Part shown: positions 55,909 to 64,000 of the stretch, piece by piece | Layout of the letters: every line of letters begins with the position of its first letter | Position numbering within the stretch: position 1 is the stretch's first letter | Assembly: GCF_003693265.1 (NCBI RefSeq) | Contig: NZ_RDRE01000006.1 | Coordinates: 1-64,000 of the forward strand | Origin: Corynebacterium gottingense | GTDB lineage: Bacteria > Actinomycetota > Actinomycetes > Mycobacteriales > Mycobacteriaceae | Length of the DNA stretch: 64,000 nucleotides | Direction of reading: 5' to 3' | Notes under the pieces: generated by a model | Databases searched by the model: none | What the model was told of the DNA's origin: nothing | The model's input: only the letters and a program-made list of their open reading frames with translations | Translations under genes and position numbers: made by a program

Positions 55909-56982
55909 ATGAAAGCGCTGACTTATTACGGTGCGAACGACGTACGCATCGAAGACCGCCCCACCCCCACGATCCTGGAACCGACTGACGCCATCATTCG
56001 CGTGGACACCACGACGATCTGTGGCACAGACCTCGGCATCTTCCACGGGAAGAACCCGGAGATTGAGTCCACCGAGCGCGAGCGCACAGGCGAATGGAAC
56101 GGGCGCATCCTTGGTCACGAAGGCATCGGCACGGTTGAGGCCGTCGGCGACTCCGTGAAGAACTTTAAGCCAGGCGACAAGGTCCTCATCTCTTGTGTGT
56201 CGCGATGCGGCACGTGCGAGAACTGTCAGAAGCAGCTGTACAGCCACTGCCGCAACGGCGGGTCCTGGATCCTGGGCTACATGATTGACGGCACGCTCGC
56301 GGAGTACGTGCGCACCCCGTTCGCGGACAACTCGCTCTACCACCTGCCGGAGACACTGGACAAGGAGGTGGCGGTCTTCCTGTCTGATGCGCTGCCCACG
56401 GGCCACGAGATCGGCGTGCAAAATGGTGCCGTCGCGCCTGGCAAGGACGTCCTCATCGTCGGCGCGGGACCGGTAGGGATGGGCGTGCTGCTCACGTCGC
56501 AGTTCTACTCCCCCGCATCAATCACAGTGGTGGATATGGACGACAACCGTTTGGCCAAGGCCAAGGAGATGGGTGCGACGTACACGGTGAACCCGGCAAA
56601 GGAGGACGTCGCGGCCCACGTCGCCTCCATCACGGGTGGCTACGGCGTGGACACTGCCATCGAGGCGGTCGGACTACCGGCAACGTGGGCAACGTGCGCT
56701 GAAAACGTCAAAGAGGGCGGCCACATCGCCGTCGTCGGTGTGCACGGAAAGCCGGTCGACTTTGAGCTGCAGAAGATGTGGATTAAAAACCTCACCGTCA
56801 CCACCGGACTCGTGAACACCAACACGACGGGCATGCTGCTCAAGGCGGTCCAGAATTCGGACCTGCCGATCAGCTCGCTGGCCACCCACCACTTCACGTT
56901 TACAGAGCTGGATCAGGCGTGGGAGACGTTCGCGCACGCCGAGGAGCACCAGGCGATGAAGGTCATCATCGACAACGCGTAG
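55909..56982 (+). CDS. Zinc-dependent medium-chain alcohol dehydrogenase
   Basis: NAD(P)-dependent alcohol dehydrogenase, 357 residues, cytoplasmic. Catalytic zinc ligands are Cys in TICGTDLG near residue 38 and GHE in ILGHEGIG near 68. The structural zinc site is the four-Cys cluster CGTCENCQKQLYSHC near 100-115. The nucleotide-binding loop is VGAGPVGMG near 185, with the Asp in VVDMDDNRLAKAKE pointing to NAD preference. GGAAGG precedes the ATG. It stands alone, convergent with qcrB. The substrate is not determined by the sequence; short-chain or secondary alcohols and formaldehyde-type adducts are common. Confidence 0.92.
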   Translation: MKALTYYGANDVRIEDRPTPTILEPTDAIIRVDTTTICGTDLGIFHGKNPEIESTERERTGEWNGRILGHEGIGTVEAVGDSVKNFKPGDKVLISCVSRCGTCENCQKQLYSHCRNGGSWILGYMIDGTLAEYVRTPFADNSLYHLPETLDKEVAVFLSDALPTGHEIGVQNGAVAPGKDVLIVGAGPVGMGVLLTSQFYSPASITVVDMDDNRLAKAKEMGATYTVNPAKEDVAAHVASITGGYGVDTAIEAVGLPATWATCAENVKEGGHIAVVGVHGKPVDFELQKMWIKNLTVTTGLVNTNTTGMLLKAVQNSDLPISSLATHHFTFTELDQAWETFAHAEEHQAMKVIIDNA

Positions 56983-56994
56983 CAGCGCACGACG

Positions 56995-57027
56995 AAGGCC
57001 CCTTTCCCATTCTGGGAAAGGGGCCTT
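56995..57027. terminator. Bidirectional terminator between the alcohol dehydrogenase gene and qcrB
   Basis: A perfect 15-bp stem (AAGGCCCCTTTCCCA and its complement) with a three-base loop lies between the two convergent stop codons. Neither side has a long T-tract, but the stem ends in A-T pairs on both strands. Confidence 0.85.
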
Positions 57028-57056
57028 CCAGCGACCGCGAATTACTGTGGCGCAGC

Positions 57057-58688
57057 CTAGTGGCTCGGCTCGTCGGTGGCGTTGCGGTCGGAGAGGTGCT
57101 TCGTCTCTTCGAGCTTGCGCAACGTCTCGATCTCCTCGTGGTGCTTCTGCGCCTCCGCGTCGCGAACGCGCTCGGTGACACCAAGCTCGGAGGACTTGAA
57201 AGTACCAACCGTCTCGGAGTCAGCGAAGCCAAGCTGGTTGAGCTGCTTCGGAACCGGGGCACCGGCGTACTCGAGCGGGACCGGGTGGCCGTGCTCGTCC
57301 ACCGGACCGAGCGGCTGGTGGATCTCCACGAACGCGCCGTTCGGCAGCTTCTTGATCACGCCGGTCTCGATGCCGTGCTCCAGGACCTCTCGGTCGGAGC
57401 GCTGCAGGCCGATGCACAGGCGGTAGGTGATGAAGTAAGCCAGCGGCGGCAGGATGATCAGACCGATGCGGCCGAACCAGGTCATCGCGTTCAGCGAGAT
57501 CTGGAAGAAGTGGGCCACGTGGTCGTTACCACCGGAGATGGTCAGCAGCAGGAAGAACACGAGCGCCATGACACCGATGGAGGTGCGCACTGGAACGTCG
57601 CGCGGACGCTGCAGCAGGTTGTGGTGCGCGTCGTCGCCGGTGATCTTCTTCTCGATGAAGGGGTAGGTGATCAGCAGGACGACCATCAGACCACAGAGCA
57701 GGGCGACCCAGAAGGCACCCGGGATCGTGTAGTTACCCAGGTAAAGCTCCCATGCCGGCATGACACGGGCGGCACCATCGGTCCACAGCATGTAGACGTC
57801 AGGCTGCGAACCTGCGGAGACCTGCGACGGGTTGTAGGGGCCAAGCATCCAGATGCTGTTGATGGTGGTCAGACCGGCCATCGCTGCGAGGACGCCAAAG
57901 ACGAACATCATGAAGCCGATTGCCTTGACGGCGAAGACCGGCATGATGCGGATACCAATGACGTTGTTCTCGGTACGGCCCGGGCCCGGGAACTGGGTGT
58001 GCTTCTGGAACCAGACGAGCAGCAGGTGAGCTGCGATCAGCGCGAGGATGATGCCCGGCACGATCAGCACGTGCAGAATGTAGAAGCGATCCAGCATGAG
58101 GTCCGACGGGAAGTCGCCACCGAAGATGGCCCAGTGCATCCAGGTACCGATGATCGGAATACCGACGATGATGGCGGACATAATGCGCAGACCGACGCCG
58201 GAGAGCAGGTCGTCCGGCAGGGAGTACCCCATGAAGCCCTCGATCATGCCCAGGAGCACCAGGGTGACACCGATAATCCAGTTCGCCTCACGCGGGCGAC
58301 GGAACGCGCCGGTGAAGAAGATGCGCATCATGTGGGCGAACATCGACATCATGAACATCAGCGCTGCCCAGTGGTGCATCTGGCGGACGAACAGGCCGCC
58401 GCGGACCTCGAACGAGATGTTCAGTGCAGTTGCGTATGCGCGCGACATCTCCACACCGTTAAGCGGGAGGTACGCGCCGTCGTAGATGACCTTGGTAATA
58501 GACGGGTCGAAGAACAGCGCCAGGTAGACACCGGTCAACAACAGAATGATGAAGCTGTACAGGGCCATCTCGCCGAGCATGAAGGACCAGTGGCTCGGGA
58601 AGACCTTGTTCAGCTGGGGGCGAAGCACCCCAGCGATTGTGTACCGCGAATCAACATTGTCCGCGACTTGTGCAAGTTTAGTACTCAT
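57057..58688 (-). CDS. qcrB: Cytochrome bc1 complex cytochrome b subunit
   Basis: Quinol-oxidising, diheme cytochrome b of the bc1-aa3 supercomplex; 543 residues with about nine membrane helices. Heme-ligand histidines sit in helices near 105-125 ([25 protein letters not shown]) and near 205-225 ([25 protein letters not shown]). [14 protein letters not shown] near 150 lies at the Qo site region. The C-terminal ~130 residues form the actinobacterial extension, ending in a charged helix. The start overlaps the qcrA stop (TAATG). It is last of ctaE-qcrC-qcrA-qcrB. Confidence 0.97.
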   Translation of the reverse strand: MSTKLAQVADNVDSRYTIAGVLRPQLNKVFPSHWSFMLGEMALYSFIILLLTGVYLALFFDPSITKVIYDGAYLPLNGVEMSRAYATALNISFEVRGGLFVRQMHHWAALMFMMSMFAHMMRIFFTGAFRRPREANWIIGVTLVLLGMIEGFMGYSLPDDLLSGVGLRIMSAIIVGIPIIGTWMHWAIFGGDFPSDLMLDRFYILHVLIVPGIILALIAAHLLLVWFQKHTQFPGPGRTENNVIGIRIMPVFAVKAIGFMMFVFGVLAAMAGLTTINSIWMLGPYNPSQVSAGSQPDVYMLWTDGAARVMPAWELYLGNYTIPGAFWVALLCGLMVVLLITYPFIEKKITGDDAHHNLLQRPRDVPVRTSIGVMALVFFLLLTISGGNDHVAHFFQISLNAMTWFGRIGLIILPPLAYFITYRLCIGLQRSDREVLEHGIETGVIKKLPNGAFVEIHQPLGPVDEHGHPVPLEYAGAPVPKQLNQLGFADSETVGTFKSSELGVTERVRDAEAQKHHEEIETLRKLEETKHLSDRNATDEPSH

Positions 58689-59908
58689 TAGGACTTACGC
58701 TCCCAGAATGCCGGGCCGACGGGCTCGATGAAGTTGCCGTTGGCGATGAGGTAACCTTCTTCGTCAACAGTCACAGGAAGCTGCGGCAGCGCACGGGCGG
58801 CCGGGCCGAAGACCGGCTTGCCGTAGTGCAGTGCGTCGAACTGCGACTGGTGGCACGGACACAGGATGCGGTTCGTCTGGGCCTCGTACAGCGAGGTCGG
58901 GCAACCGATGTGCGTGCAAATCTTCGAGTATGCGTAGTAGTCGCCGTAGTGGAAGTCCTCCTGGCCTTCGCGCTCAACGGCGCGCTGTGCGTCCTGCGAA
59001 CGCAGGCGAATCAGCATGACGGAGTTACGCGGACCGTGCAGCGAGTGCATGTGGTGCTCGTACACGTCGCGGTTCGGGTCGTACTCCTTGCCGTCGTTGA
59101 CGTCCTCCTCGTAGAGGGGGAAGACAGTCTCCATGGACGCGGCAGCCAAGTCCTCCGGGCGCATGCGCACCAGGCGGGAGACGCCGGCGGTGCTGTAGTG
59201 CGAACCGGTTTCGCCCTCGTGCAGCTCGGCGATTGCACCGGTGTCGCGGCCGAGGTAGACCTTGACGCCCTGGTCCTGAATGGTCCAACCGTGGGTCCAC
59301 AGCGTGCCGTCGCCCATGTAGCCGAGCTCGGTGCGCGGGCGCCACGGGTTCTTGATAAGACCGGCCAGCGGGGCGATGACCATGAGACCGGCCAGCACGC
59401 CAGCGCCGCCAAGGAGGCCCTGCATGGCCTTACGACGGCCAAAGGTCGAGGTCTCCCAAGCGTCGTTCAGCAGCGCCGTCGTCGTGCGGCGATCCAGCTC
59501 GCTGGAACGGCCGTCGTGGCGGCGCTGTACCGAGATCTCCTCGGGGATGAACTTCTTCACGTACTGGATGATTGCAATGCCCAGCGTGACAAAGCCAAGA
59601 CCGGAGGTCAGGCCCAACAGCGGGGTGTACAGGGTGTAGACCCACAGATCCTCGTCGCCGTGGAACTTCGGCTCCCAGGGCCAGAAGAGGTAGACGCCGA
59701 GGAACGCGATGCCGCACAGGACCGAAACCAGCAGCCAGGCGTTGATACCTGCGGCTGCGGACTTCTCGCGCGGGTCGCCCTCGACCGGGAAACGCTCCTT
59801 GCGGTAGGCAACGGTGACGTCGTCAAGCTCGGTGCCCAGCGCGGCCAGCTCCGCATTGCTCATGCGGTCCAGCTCTTCGTTTGTGTAGTTCTTCTTTACA
59901 TCACTCAT
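58688..59908 (-). CDS. qcrA: Cytochrome bc1 complex Rieske iron-sulfur subunit
   Basis: Rieske [2Fe-2S] protein, 406 residues. Unlike the single-helix Rieske of proteobacteria it has three membrane helices (about 58-78, 98-118 and 168-190), the actinobacterial form. Cluster ligands are CTHIGCPT near 330 and CPCHQSQFD near 350 (Cys, His, Cys, His). The start is ATG 59908 ([13 protein letters not shown]), four bases inside the qcrC end (ATGA overlap). An earlier in-frame codon at 59965 lies within qcrC and is rejected. Confidence 0.97.
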   Translation of the reverse strand: MSDVKKNYTNEELDRMSNAELAALGTELDDVTVAYRKERFPVEGDPREKSAAAGINAWLLVSVLCGIAFLGVYLFWPWEPKFHGDEDLWVYTLYTPLLGLTSGLGFVTLGIAIIQYVKKFIPEEISVQRRHDGRSSELDRRTTTALLNDAWETSTFGRRKAMQGLLGGAGVLAGLMVIAPLAGLIKNPWRPRTELGYMGDGTLWTHGWTIQDQGVKVYLGRDTGAIAELHEGETGSHYSTAGVSRLVRMRPEDLAAASMETVFPLYEEDVNDGKEYDPNRDVYEHHMHSLHGPRNSVMLIRLRSQDAQRAVEREGQEDFHYGDYYAYSKICTHIGCPTSLYEAQTNRILCPCHQSQFDALHYGKPVFGPAARALPQLPVTVDEEGYLIANGNFIEPVGPAFWERKS

Positions 59909-60753
59909 GAACGCGATCCAATCCAGATAGCAGCGGCGGCGACCAAGGTCACGCCAATCATCCACATAGCCATACCCTCAGAAACCGGGCCGAGGCCGCC
60001 CAGGGCGTAGCCGCCGGGGCTCGGGGTCTCCTTAGCCGACTTGATGTAGGCGATGATGTCTCGCTTCTCATCAGCAGAGAGCTGACGGTCAGAGAACTTC
60101 GGCATGTTCTGCGGGCCGGTGAGCATCGCCTGGTAGATCTCCTGCTCGTTGGCGGGATCCAGGGCCGGTGCGTACTTACCGGACGACAGCGAACCGCCGC
60201 GGCCGGTGAAGTTGTGGCAAGACGCGCAGTTCAGGCGGAAAAGCTCGGAACCGCGGGCAACGTCGGCGGCCTGAATGTTGCCGTCGTAGTCCTTACCGCG
60301 CAGCGACTCCATCGCGACGCTGCCGTCCTTGTCGTACACGAGCTCGGGGCCGCCACCGTTCGCCGCGACGTACGCAGCGAGGGCGAGTGCCTGGGACTCG
60401 GTGTAGCGCGGACGCTTGCGCTCAGCCTGCGCGTCGTTGGACATCATCGGCATACGGCCGGAGTTGACCTGGAAGTACACGGCGCCTTCACCGGTACCGA
60501 TCAGGGACGGGCCGCGGTCTTCAACGCCCTGCAGGTTGGCGCCGTGGCAGGTGATACACGCGACGTCGTAGATGTCCTTGCCTTCTTGGATCATCGCCTG
60601 CTCGTCTCGCTCGGCGTTAGCAACCTGAGCGTTCGGGGCCAGTGCGGATGCCAAGAGGCCGGCGCCGGAGAGGCCGAGCGTGAGCGCGGCTGCACCAGCG
60701 ACCGTGCGCCTGGTCTTGCGACCAATGCGCTTCTTCTTTGGTGTGTTTTCCAT
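59905..60753 (-). CDS. qcrC: Cytochrome bc1 complex diheme cytochrome c subunit
   Basis: Membrane-anchored cytochrome c with two heme c groups, 282 residues. Two CXXCH sites, CITCHG near residue 62 and CASCHN near 178, bind the hemes. A helix near the N-terminus (about 15-38) and one at the C-terminus (about 258-278) hold it in the membrane. In actinobacteria this diheme subunit passes electrons straight to the oxidase, replacing soluble cytochrome c. It is translationally coupled to qcrA. Confidence 0.97.
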   Translation of the reverse strand: MENTPKKKRIGRKTRRTVAGAAALTLGLSGAGLLASALAPNAQVANAERDEQAMIQEGKDIYDVACITCHGANLQGVEDRGPSLIGTGEGAVYFQVNSGRMPMMSNDAQAERKRPRYTESQALALAAYVAANGGGPELVYDKDGSVAMESLRGKDYDGNIQAADVARGSELFRLNCASCHNFTGRGGSLSSGKYAPALDPANEQEIYQAMLTGPQNMPKFSDRQLSADEKRDIIAYIKSAKETPSPGGYALGGLGPVSEGMAMWMIGVTLVAAAAIWIGSRS

Positions 60754-60795
60754 CTTGTTTCCTTTTAGCGACTATTCAAACGGTTACTAGGCCGG

Positions 60796-61416
60796 CTACT
60801 GGACGAGGTAGATCGTGGTGAACACGCCGATCCACACGACGTCCACGAAGTGCCAGTAGTAGGAGGTCACCATTGCGGCCGTAGCCTGCGCCGGGGTGAA
60901 CTTCGACTTGGAAACGCGGAGCAGCACCACGATGAACGCGAGGATGCCCGCGGTCACGTGCGCCATGTGGAATCCGGTGATGATGTAGAACACCGAGCCG
61001 TAGACGCTCGCCTGCGGCGTCACGCCCTCGTGCACCATCTCAGTCCACTCAAACGCGACGAGGCCCAGGAAGACCACGCCGAGCAGAATGGTTACGGAGA
61101 ACCACTTGCGAAGCCCGAATACGTCACCCCTTTCTGCAGCAAATACGCCCACCTGGGACGTCACCGAGGAAGCCAGCAGAACGATAGTAATGATGAGGCC
61201 AAAAATAACGTTCAGGTTTTCCGTCTGGTGCGCCCAGTCTCCGGCGGCCAGGCCGTTTGCGCGCGACGTGAAGTACATCGCGAACAAGCCGGCAAAGAAC
61301 ATCAACTCTTGGGCGAGGAACGCCATCGTGCCAACGCTGACCATGTTGGGTCGGTTCAGCACTGGGACACGATTCTGCGGTGTCGCCATACCTTGATTAG
61401 TAATTGCGGTCGTCAC
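60796..61416 (-). CDS. ctaE: Cytochrome aa3 oxidase subunit III
   Basis: Membrane subunit of the aa3-type terminal oxidase, 206 residues with five helices (residues ~30-50, 70-90, 100-118, 140-160, 185-205). The MFFAGLFAMYFTSRANG segment near residue 43 and GFHMAHVTAGI near 160 are typical. The start is GTG 61416 (MTTAITNQGMATPQNR), which lies seven bases after a -10 element, so the mRNA is very probably leaderless. The open frame up to 61575 is upstream of the promoter. It is first gene of ctaE-qcrCAB. Confidence 0.95.
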   Translation of the reverse strand: MTTAITNQGMATPQNRVPVLNRPNMVSVGTMAFLAQELMFFAGLFAMYFTSRANGLAAGDWAHQTENLNVIFGLIITIVLLASSVTSQVGVFAAERGDVFGLRKWFSVTILLGVVFLGLVAFEWTEMVHEGVTPQASVYGSVFYIITGFHMAHVTAGILAFIVVLLRVSKSKFTPAQATAAMVTSYYWHFVDVVWIGVFTTIYLVQ

Positions 61417-61423
61417 GCATGTG

Positions 61424-61452
61424 ATTATGGCGCGTTTCCGCCTTAAAGTCAC
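61424..61452 (-). promoter_or_regulatory. Promoter of ctaE-qcrCAB (leaderless)
   Basis: On the minus strand GTGACT (61447-61452) and CATAAT (61424-61429) are 17 bp apart. The -10 ends seven bases before GTG 61416, so transcription should start at the start codon. Confidence 0.65.
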
Positions 61453-61695
61453 CTCGAATACCCCCGGACTTTCTCTGACAGGCATGCCCCAACCTGCCGT
61501 TTCAGCGCGAACAACGGTTACGGAAAACTTTTTGAAAAACTCGGGAACTTTTGGCCCGCGCTTTACGACGCGCATCGTCCCTGGTCACACCAACACGACA
61601 CAAGCGAGCGCCGCCGGGCATCGATTTCCACAACCCCGTGCCCCTCCCCGACCGACGGATTCACGGTCGCACTGCTGGTTCCCCAAGTTCCCGAA
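61453..61695. other. Non-coding part of the ctaE-ctaF gap
   Basis: The 427-bp gap 61417-61843 holds the ctaE promoter, a GlxR-like site, a one-mismatch 13-mer (GGCGTCGCTAAGC, 61769-61781) and the ctaF terminator. The rest contains A/T-rich patches near 61520-61550 but no feature I can name. Confidence 0.6.
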
Positions 61696-61711
61696 TGTGT
61701 CACTTCTCACA
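61696..61711 (-). promoter_or_regulatory. GlxR-like site upstream of ctaE
   Basis: TGTGTCACTTCTCACA differs at one base from TGTGA-N6-TCACA. It is about 260 bp upstream of the ctaE promoter. Respiratory oxidase genes belong to the GlxR regulon of C. glutamicum as I recall, which supports but does not prove the call. Confidence 0.45.
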
Positions 61712-61781
61712 TTTTCTCCCAGGGGATTTGGCGCGCGGACCTACTTTCGGTTGACCCCTGGGCGGGTGGGCGTCGCTAAGC

Positions 61782-61812
61782 AAAAAGCCCCGGCACCGAA
61801 GTGCCGAGGCTT
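61782..61812 (-). terminator. Rho-independent terminator of ctaC-ctaF
   Basis: A 12-bp stem (AAGCCTCGGCAC / GTGCCGGGGCTT, one G-U pair) capped by the very stable UUCG tetraloop is followed on the minus strand by TTTTT. It lies 31 bp past the ctaF stop. Confidence 0.92.
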
Positions 61813-61843
61813 GCGGACCCGCGAAGGCAGCGGGGCGGAGCAG

Positions 61844-62275
61844 TTAGTGCTTCTCGCGCGGGATGCCGTACTGCAGGTTGAGCTGGGTGGTGGTCCAGAT
61901 GAGGAACACTGCACCGAAGGCGATCAGCCACAGCTGGTAGAAGGCGATACCCAAGCCGAGGAAGAGCACCGCGCCGGACATTGCGAACGGCCAAATGGAG
62001 TGCGGGGAGAAGAAGCCGAGCACGCCCGCGCCGTCTTCGATCTCCGCCTCTTCCCAGTCCTCGGGGACGACGTCCATGCGTCGCTCGGTGAAGTCGAGGT
62101 ACACACCCATCATGAAGCACAGGGCGGTTGCCAGAACGAGGGCAACGCCGCCGACCCACTCGAGGCCGAACAGGTAAGCATCTTCACCAATCCAGCTCGT
62201 GGCGAAGATGTAGATCACCGCCATCAGACCCAAGAAGGTGCCGATTGCGTAGAAAACTTTTGCGCCAGGACCCAT
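61844..62275 (-). CDS. ctaF: Cytochrome aa3 oxidase subunit IV (actinobacterial)
   Basis: Small subunit of the aa3 oxidase special to Actinobacteria, 143 residues with four membrane helices (about 8-24, 38-56, 88-106 and 110-128). [37 protein letters not shown] between helices two and three is the conserved acidic segment. It is 20 bp downstream of ctaC and shares its transcript, which ends at a UUCG-capped terminator. Confidence 0.95.
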   Translation of the reverse strand: MGPGAKVFYAIGTFLGLMAVIYIFATSWIGEDAYLFGLEWVGGVALVLATALCFMMGVYLDFTERRMDVVPEDWEEAEIEDGAGVLGFFSPHSIWPFAMSGAVLFLGLGIAFYQLWLIAFGAVFLIWTTTQLNLQYGIPREKH

Positions 62276-62295
62276 AGTTCTACACTTCCTCTTTC

Positions 62296-63387
62296 TTAGT
62301 TGTTGGCAGCGACAACGGCGTTATCGCCGTCGCGGGTTGCGGTGCGGTCAGTGACAAACGGGTGGGTGGTCGTTGCGAACGGCTCCTCGCCGATAGCCTT
62401 CAGCGCGTCCGAGTTCGGCGCCTCCGGGTTGGCTTCGCGGAACTCCATGTAGTCCTTGAACTTCTCCGGCGAGACTGCGCGGAGCTCGAAGTTCATCATC
62501 GAGTGGTAGGTACCGCACATCTCGGCACAGCGGCCGACGAATGCGCCTTCCTTCTCAATGCGCTCGATCTGGAAGCTGCGCTGCTGCTGGTTCGCCTCCG
62601 GGTGTGCGTAGACGTCGCGCTTGAACAGGAACTCCGGAATCCAGAACGCGTGGGAGACGTCGCCGGACGCGAGACGGAACTCGATCGGCGTGTCGGTCGG
62701 CAGCACCAGCACCGGGATTTCCTCGGTGGAACCGATGGTCTCGATTTTGTTGAAGTTCAGATACGACTGGTCGCCCTGGGACATACCGTGAATCGGGTTC
62801 GCGTTCGGCATGTCTTCCGGATCGTGCTTGGTCTCCTCGGCGAGCGCCTGGCGCTCCTTGTCCACACCCTCGTACTTCTGGCCGTTGTTGGTGAACTCGC
62901 CGTCGAGCTCGGCGTAGCCGAACTTCCAGTTCCACTGGAACGCGGTGACGTCCACGGTCACCTTCGGATCCTTGTCCAGCGCGGTGACCTTGGTCTGCGA
63001 CTGCACGGTGAAGAAGAACAGGACCATAACGATGACGATCGGCACGATGGTCAGCGCAAGCTCCAGCGGGACGTTGTACTGCAGCTGCTTCGGGAACTCG
63101 CCCTCACCCTTCTTTTCCTTGGCCTTGCGGTTCCACTTGAACACAGCGGTGAGGAACAGGCCCCACATGATGATGCCGACAATCCAGGCGGCAACCCAGA
63201 CCCACACCCAGAAGTTGTACAGCTCAGTGCCCTCCGGCGTAATCGGGTCCGGCCAGCCCATGTCCAGCACGTTAGCGAGGGCCTCCGGGGGAGCAACGCT
63301 GCAGCCAGCGAGCGCGAAGCCACCGAGCAGGAGCGAGCCTGCTACACCGAGCTTCCGGGCAAAGCTGCGCTTTGTTTCCTTTTCCAC
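62296..63387 (-). CDS. ctaC: Cytochrome aa3 oxidase subunit II
   Basis: CuA-carrying subunit that receives electrons from QcrC, 363 residues. A lipoprotein signal ends in the lipobox ALAGC near residue 29. Two membrane helices follow (about 52-76 and 100-120), then the cupredoxin domain. CuA ligands are in [18 protein letters not shown] near 290 (two Cys, His, Met) with His earlier in [10 protein letters not shown]. An extra charged loop of about 30 residues near 180-215 is typical of actinobacteria. The start is GTG 63387 with GGAAGG upstream. It is divergent from ltsA. Confidence 0.95.
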   Translation of the reverse strand: MEKETKRSFARKLGVAGSLLLGGFALAGCSVAPPEALANVLDMGWPDPITPEGTELYNFWVWVWVAAWIVGIIMWGLFLTAVFKWNRKAKEKKGEGEFPKQLQYNVPLELALTIVPIVIVMVLFFFTVQSQTKVTALDKDPKVTVDVTAFQWNWKFGYAELDGEFTNNGQKYEGVDKERQALAEETKHDPEDMPNANPIHGMSQGDQSYLNFNKIETIGSTEEIPVLVLPTDTPIEFRLASGDVSHAFWIPEFLFKRDVYAHPEANQQQRSFQIERIEKEGAFVGRCAEMCGTYHSMMNFELRAVSPEKFKDYMEFREANPEAPNSDALKAIGEEPFATTTHPFVTDRTATRDGDNAVVAANN

Positions 63388-63429
63388 GTGTGTCTGCCTT
63401 CCTGTCCACACTTCAATTCGTTGAAAACG

Positions 63430-63493
63430 ATGAACGTTCATAGAAATGCCAGAGCATTCCTACCCATTCCTACCCAGTCAGAATAGTTCATCC
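63430..63493. promoter_or_regulatory. Palindrome and 10-bp tandem repeats in the ctaC/ltsA divergent gap
   Basis: ATGAACGTTCAT at 63430-63441 is a perfect 12-bp palindrome. Next to it, on the minus strand, TGGGTAGGAA occurs twice in direct succession (about 63456-63476). TATTCT at 63480-63485 is a possible ctaC -10. The palindrome would lie in the leader and could be an operator. The protein involved is unknown. Confidence 0.4.
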
Positions 63494-63806
63494 AGCGGGC
63501 AGGCACGGAATTGCAGATTGGAGCCGCAACGCGCCAAGCTTTCGCTTCTCGACGCACACCCGCCACCCTTGGCTTTTCCCCATCCCCCACCCACAGCGTG
63601 GTCTGTGTCACCCAAAAAACGGATTTTTCGCCAAAAAGTTCATCCGAAAGTTGGCCCCCAATCGGGGACGGGCTAAAGGTTGAACCACCGCGGCCACGTC
63701 TGGTTCGCCGTTCCAGCCCTCGGAACCTTATCCTGGAACACATCATGACGCGCCCCGGCCGATGCTTGCGGCGCACCGTATATATAAGGAGAAGGTTCAA
63801 CTTACG
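63494..63806. other. Upstream region of ltsA
   Basis: It holds a degenerate 13-mer at 63544 (GCTTCTCGACGCA), an A/T-rich patch near 63608-63650 and TATATATAAGGAGAAGG just before ltsA, where TATATA may be the -10 and GAGAAGG the ribosome binding site. No gene is seen in 63388-63806. Confidence 0.5.
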
Positions 63807-64000
63807 ATGTGTGGCCTGCTTGCAATGCTTACCGCCGGATCCAACGCCAGCACCTTCGTCCCAGCCGTGGACGACGCGCTGCCGTGCATGTACCACCGTG
63901 GCCCGGACGCCGCCGGCACCTGGCACGACGACGACGCAGTGTTCGGCTTCAACCGCCTGGCCATCATTGACCTCGAGCACTCCCACCAGCCGCTGCGCTG
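63807..64000 (+). CDS. ltsA: Glutamine-dependent amidotransferase, AsnB family (N-terminal part)
   Basis: Only the first ~64 residues are in the window. They begin MCGLLAML, so Cys2 is the nucleophile of a class II glutamine amidotransferase. MYHRGPDAAGTW and FNRLAIIDLEHSHQPL are the AsnB glutaminase motifs. In C. glutamicum the gene next to ctaC is ltsA, which amidates meso-diaminopimelate in peptidoglycan and affects lysozyme sensitivity; the M. tuberculosis counterpart is asnB (Rv2201). The name rests on this order. The gene runs off the end of the window. Confidence 0.88.
   Translation, partial: MCGLLAMLTAGSNASTFVPAVDDALPCMYHRGPDAAGTWHDDDAVFGFNRLAIIDLEHSHQPLR

Overview
The window is a stretch of a high-GC Corynebacterium-type chromosome (Mycobacteriales). 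Evidence: the meso-diaminopimelate cell-wall gene set, the DivIVA protein Wag31, the mannan/PIM glycosyltransferases MptA and PimB', the kinase PknL, the diheme cytochrome c subunit QcrC, the actinobacterial oxidase subunit CtaF, and gene order matching the M. tuberculosis Rv1536-Rv1547 and Rv2145c-Rv2201 blocks (from memory). No prophage, insertion sequence, CRISPR array, tRNA or rRNA gene was recognised. The species cannot be named from sequence alone.

Layout. 1-459: two adjacent tandem arrays (24-bp and 69-bp units) downstream of dnaE. 460-8253: dnaE, then a MacAB/YknXYZ-like export system (permease, ATPase, lipoprotein adaptor). 8417-10482: lspA-rluD-unknown operon. 10590-16452: lipoproteins, an ABC-F ATPase, asparaginase, dinB. 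16530-19957: ileS under a translational T-box with ultrashort Stem I. 20076-41414: the division and cell-wall cluster, almost wholly on the minus strand (mraZ, rsmH, ftsL-like, ftsI, murE, murF, mraY, murD, ftsW, murG, murC, ftsQ, ftsZ, pgeF, yggS, sepF, yggT, wag31). It carries a MraZ operator at its head and an mraW RNA element before rsmH. 42120-48191: DUF3040, HEPN and GNAT proteins, a prenyl diphosphate synthase with mptA, and the divergent Rv2175c-like/pknL pair. 48233-55525: aroG, a 3'-exoribonuclease, a small membrane protein, an acyltransferase, glucokinase, pimB' and two NlpC/P60 hydrolases, the second behind a c-di-AMP riboswitch. 55909-64000: an alcohol dehydrogenase, the cytochrome bc1-aa3 genes (ctaE-qcrCAB and ctaC-ctaF), and the start of the divergent amidotransferase ltsA.

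How the genes work together. Most of the window builds and divides the envelope: precursor synthesis (murC-murG, mraY), septation (ftsZ, ftsQ, ftsW, ftsI, sepF, wag31), lipoglycans (pimB', mptA), wall hydrolysis (NlpC/P60) and stem-peptide amidation (ltsA). The rest includes the terminal respiratory branch. Regulation visible in the DNA includes three structured RNA leaders, MraZ boxes, two GlxR-like sites and many promoters placed for leaderless mRNAs.

The most unexpected signal is a 13-mer, GCTTATCGACGCC, present in nine exact copies on both strands, inside and between genes, often encoding Leu-Ile-Asp-Ala with identical codons. It behaves like a genome-wide iterated DNA word of unknown role.
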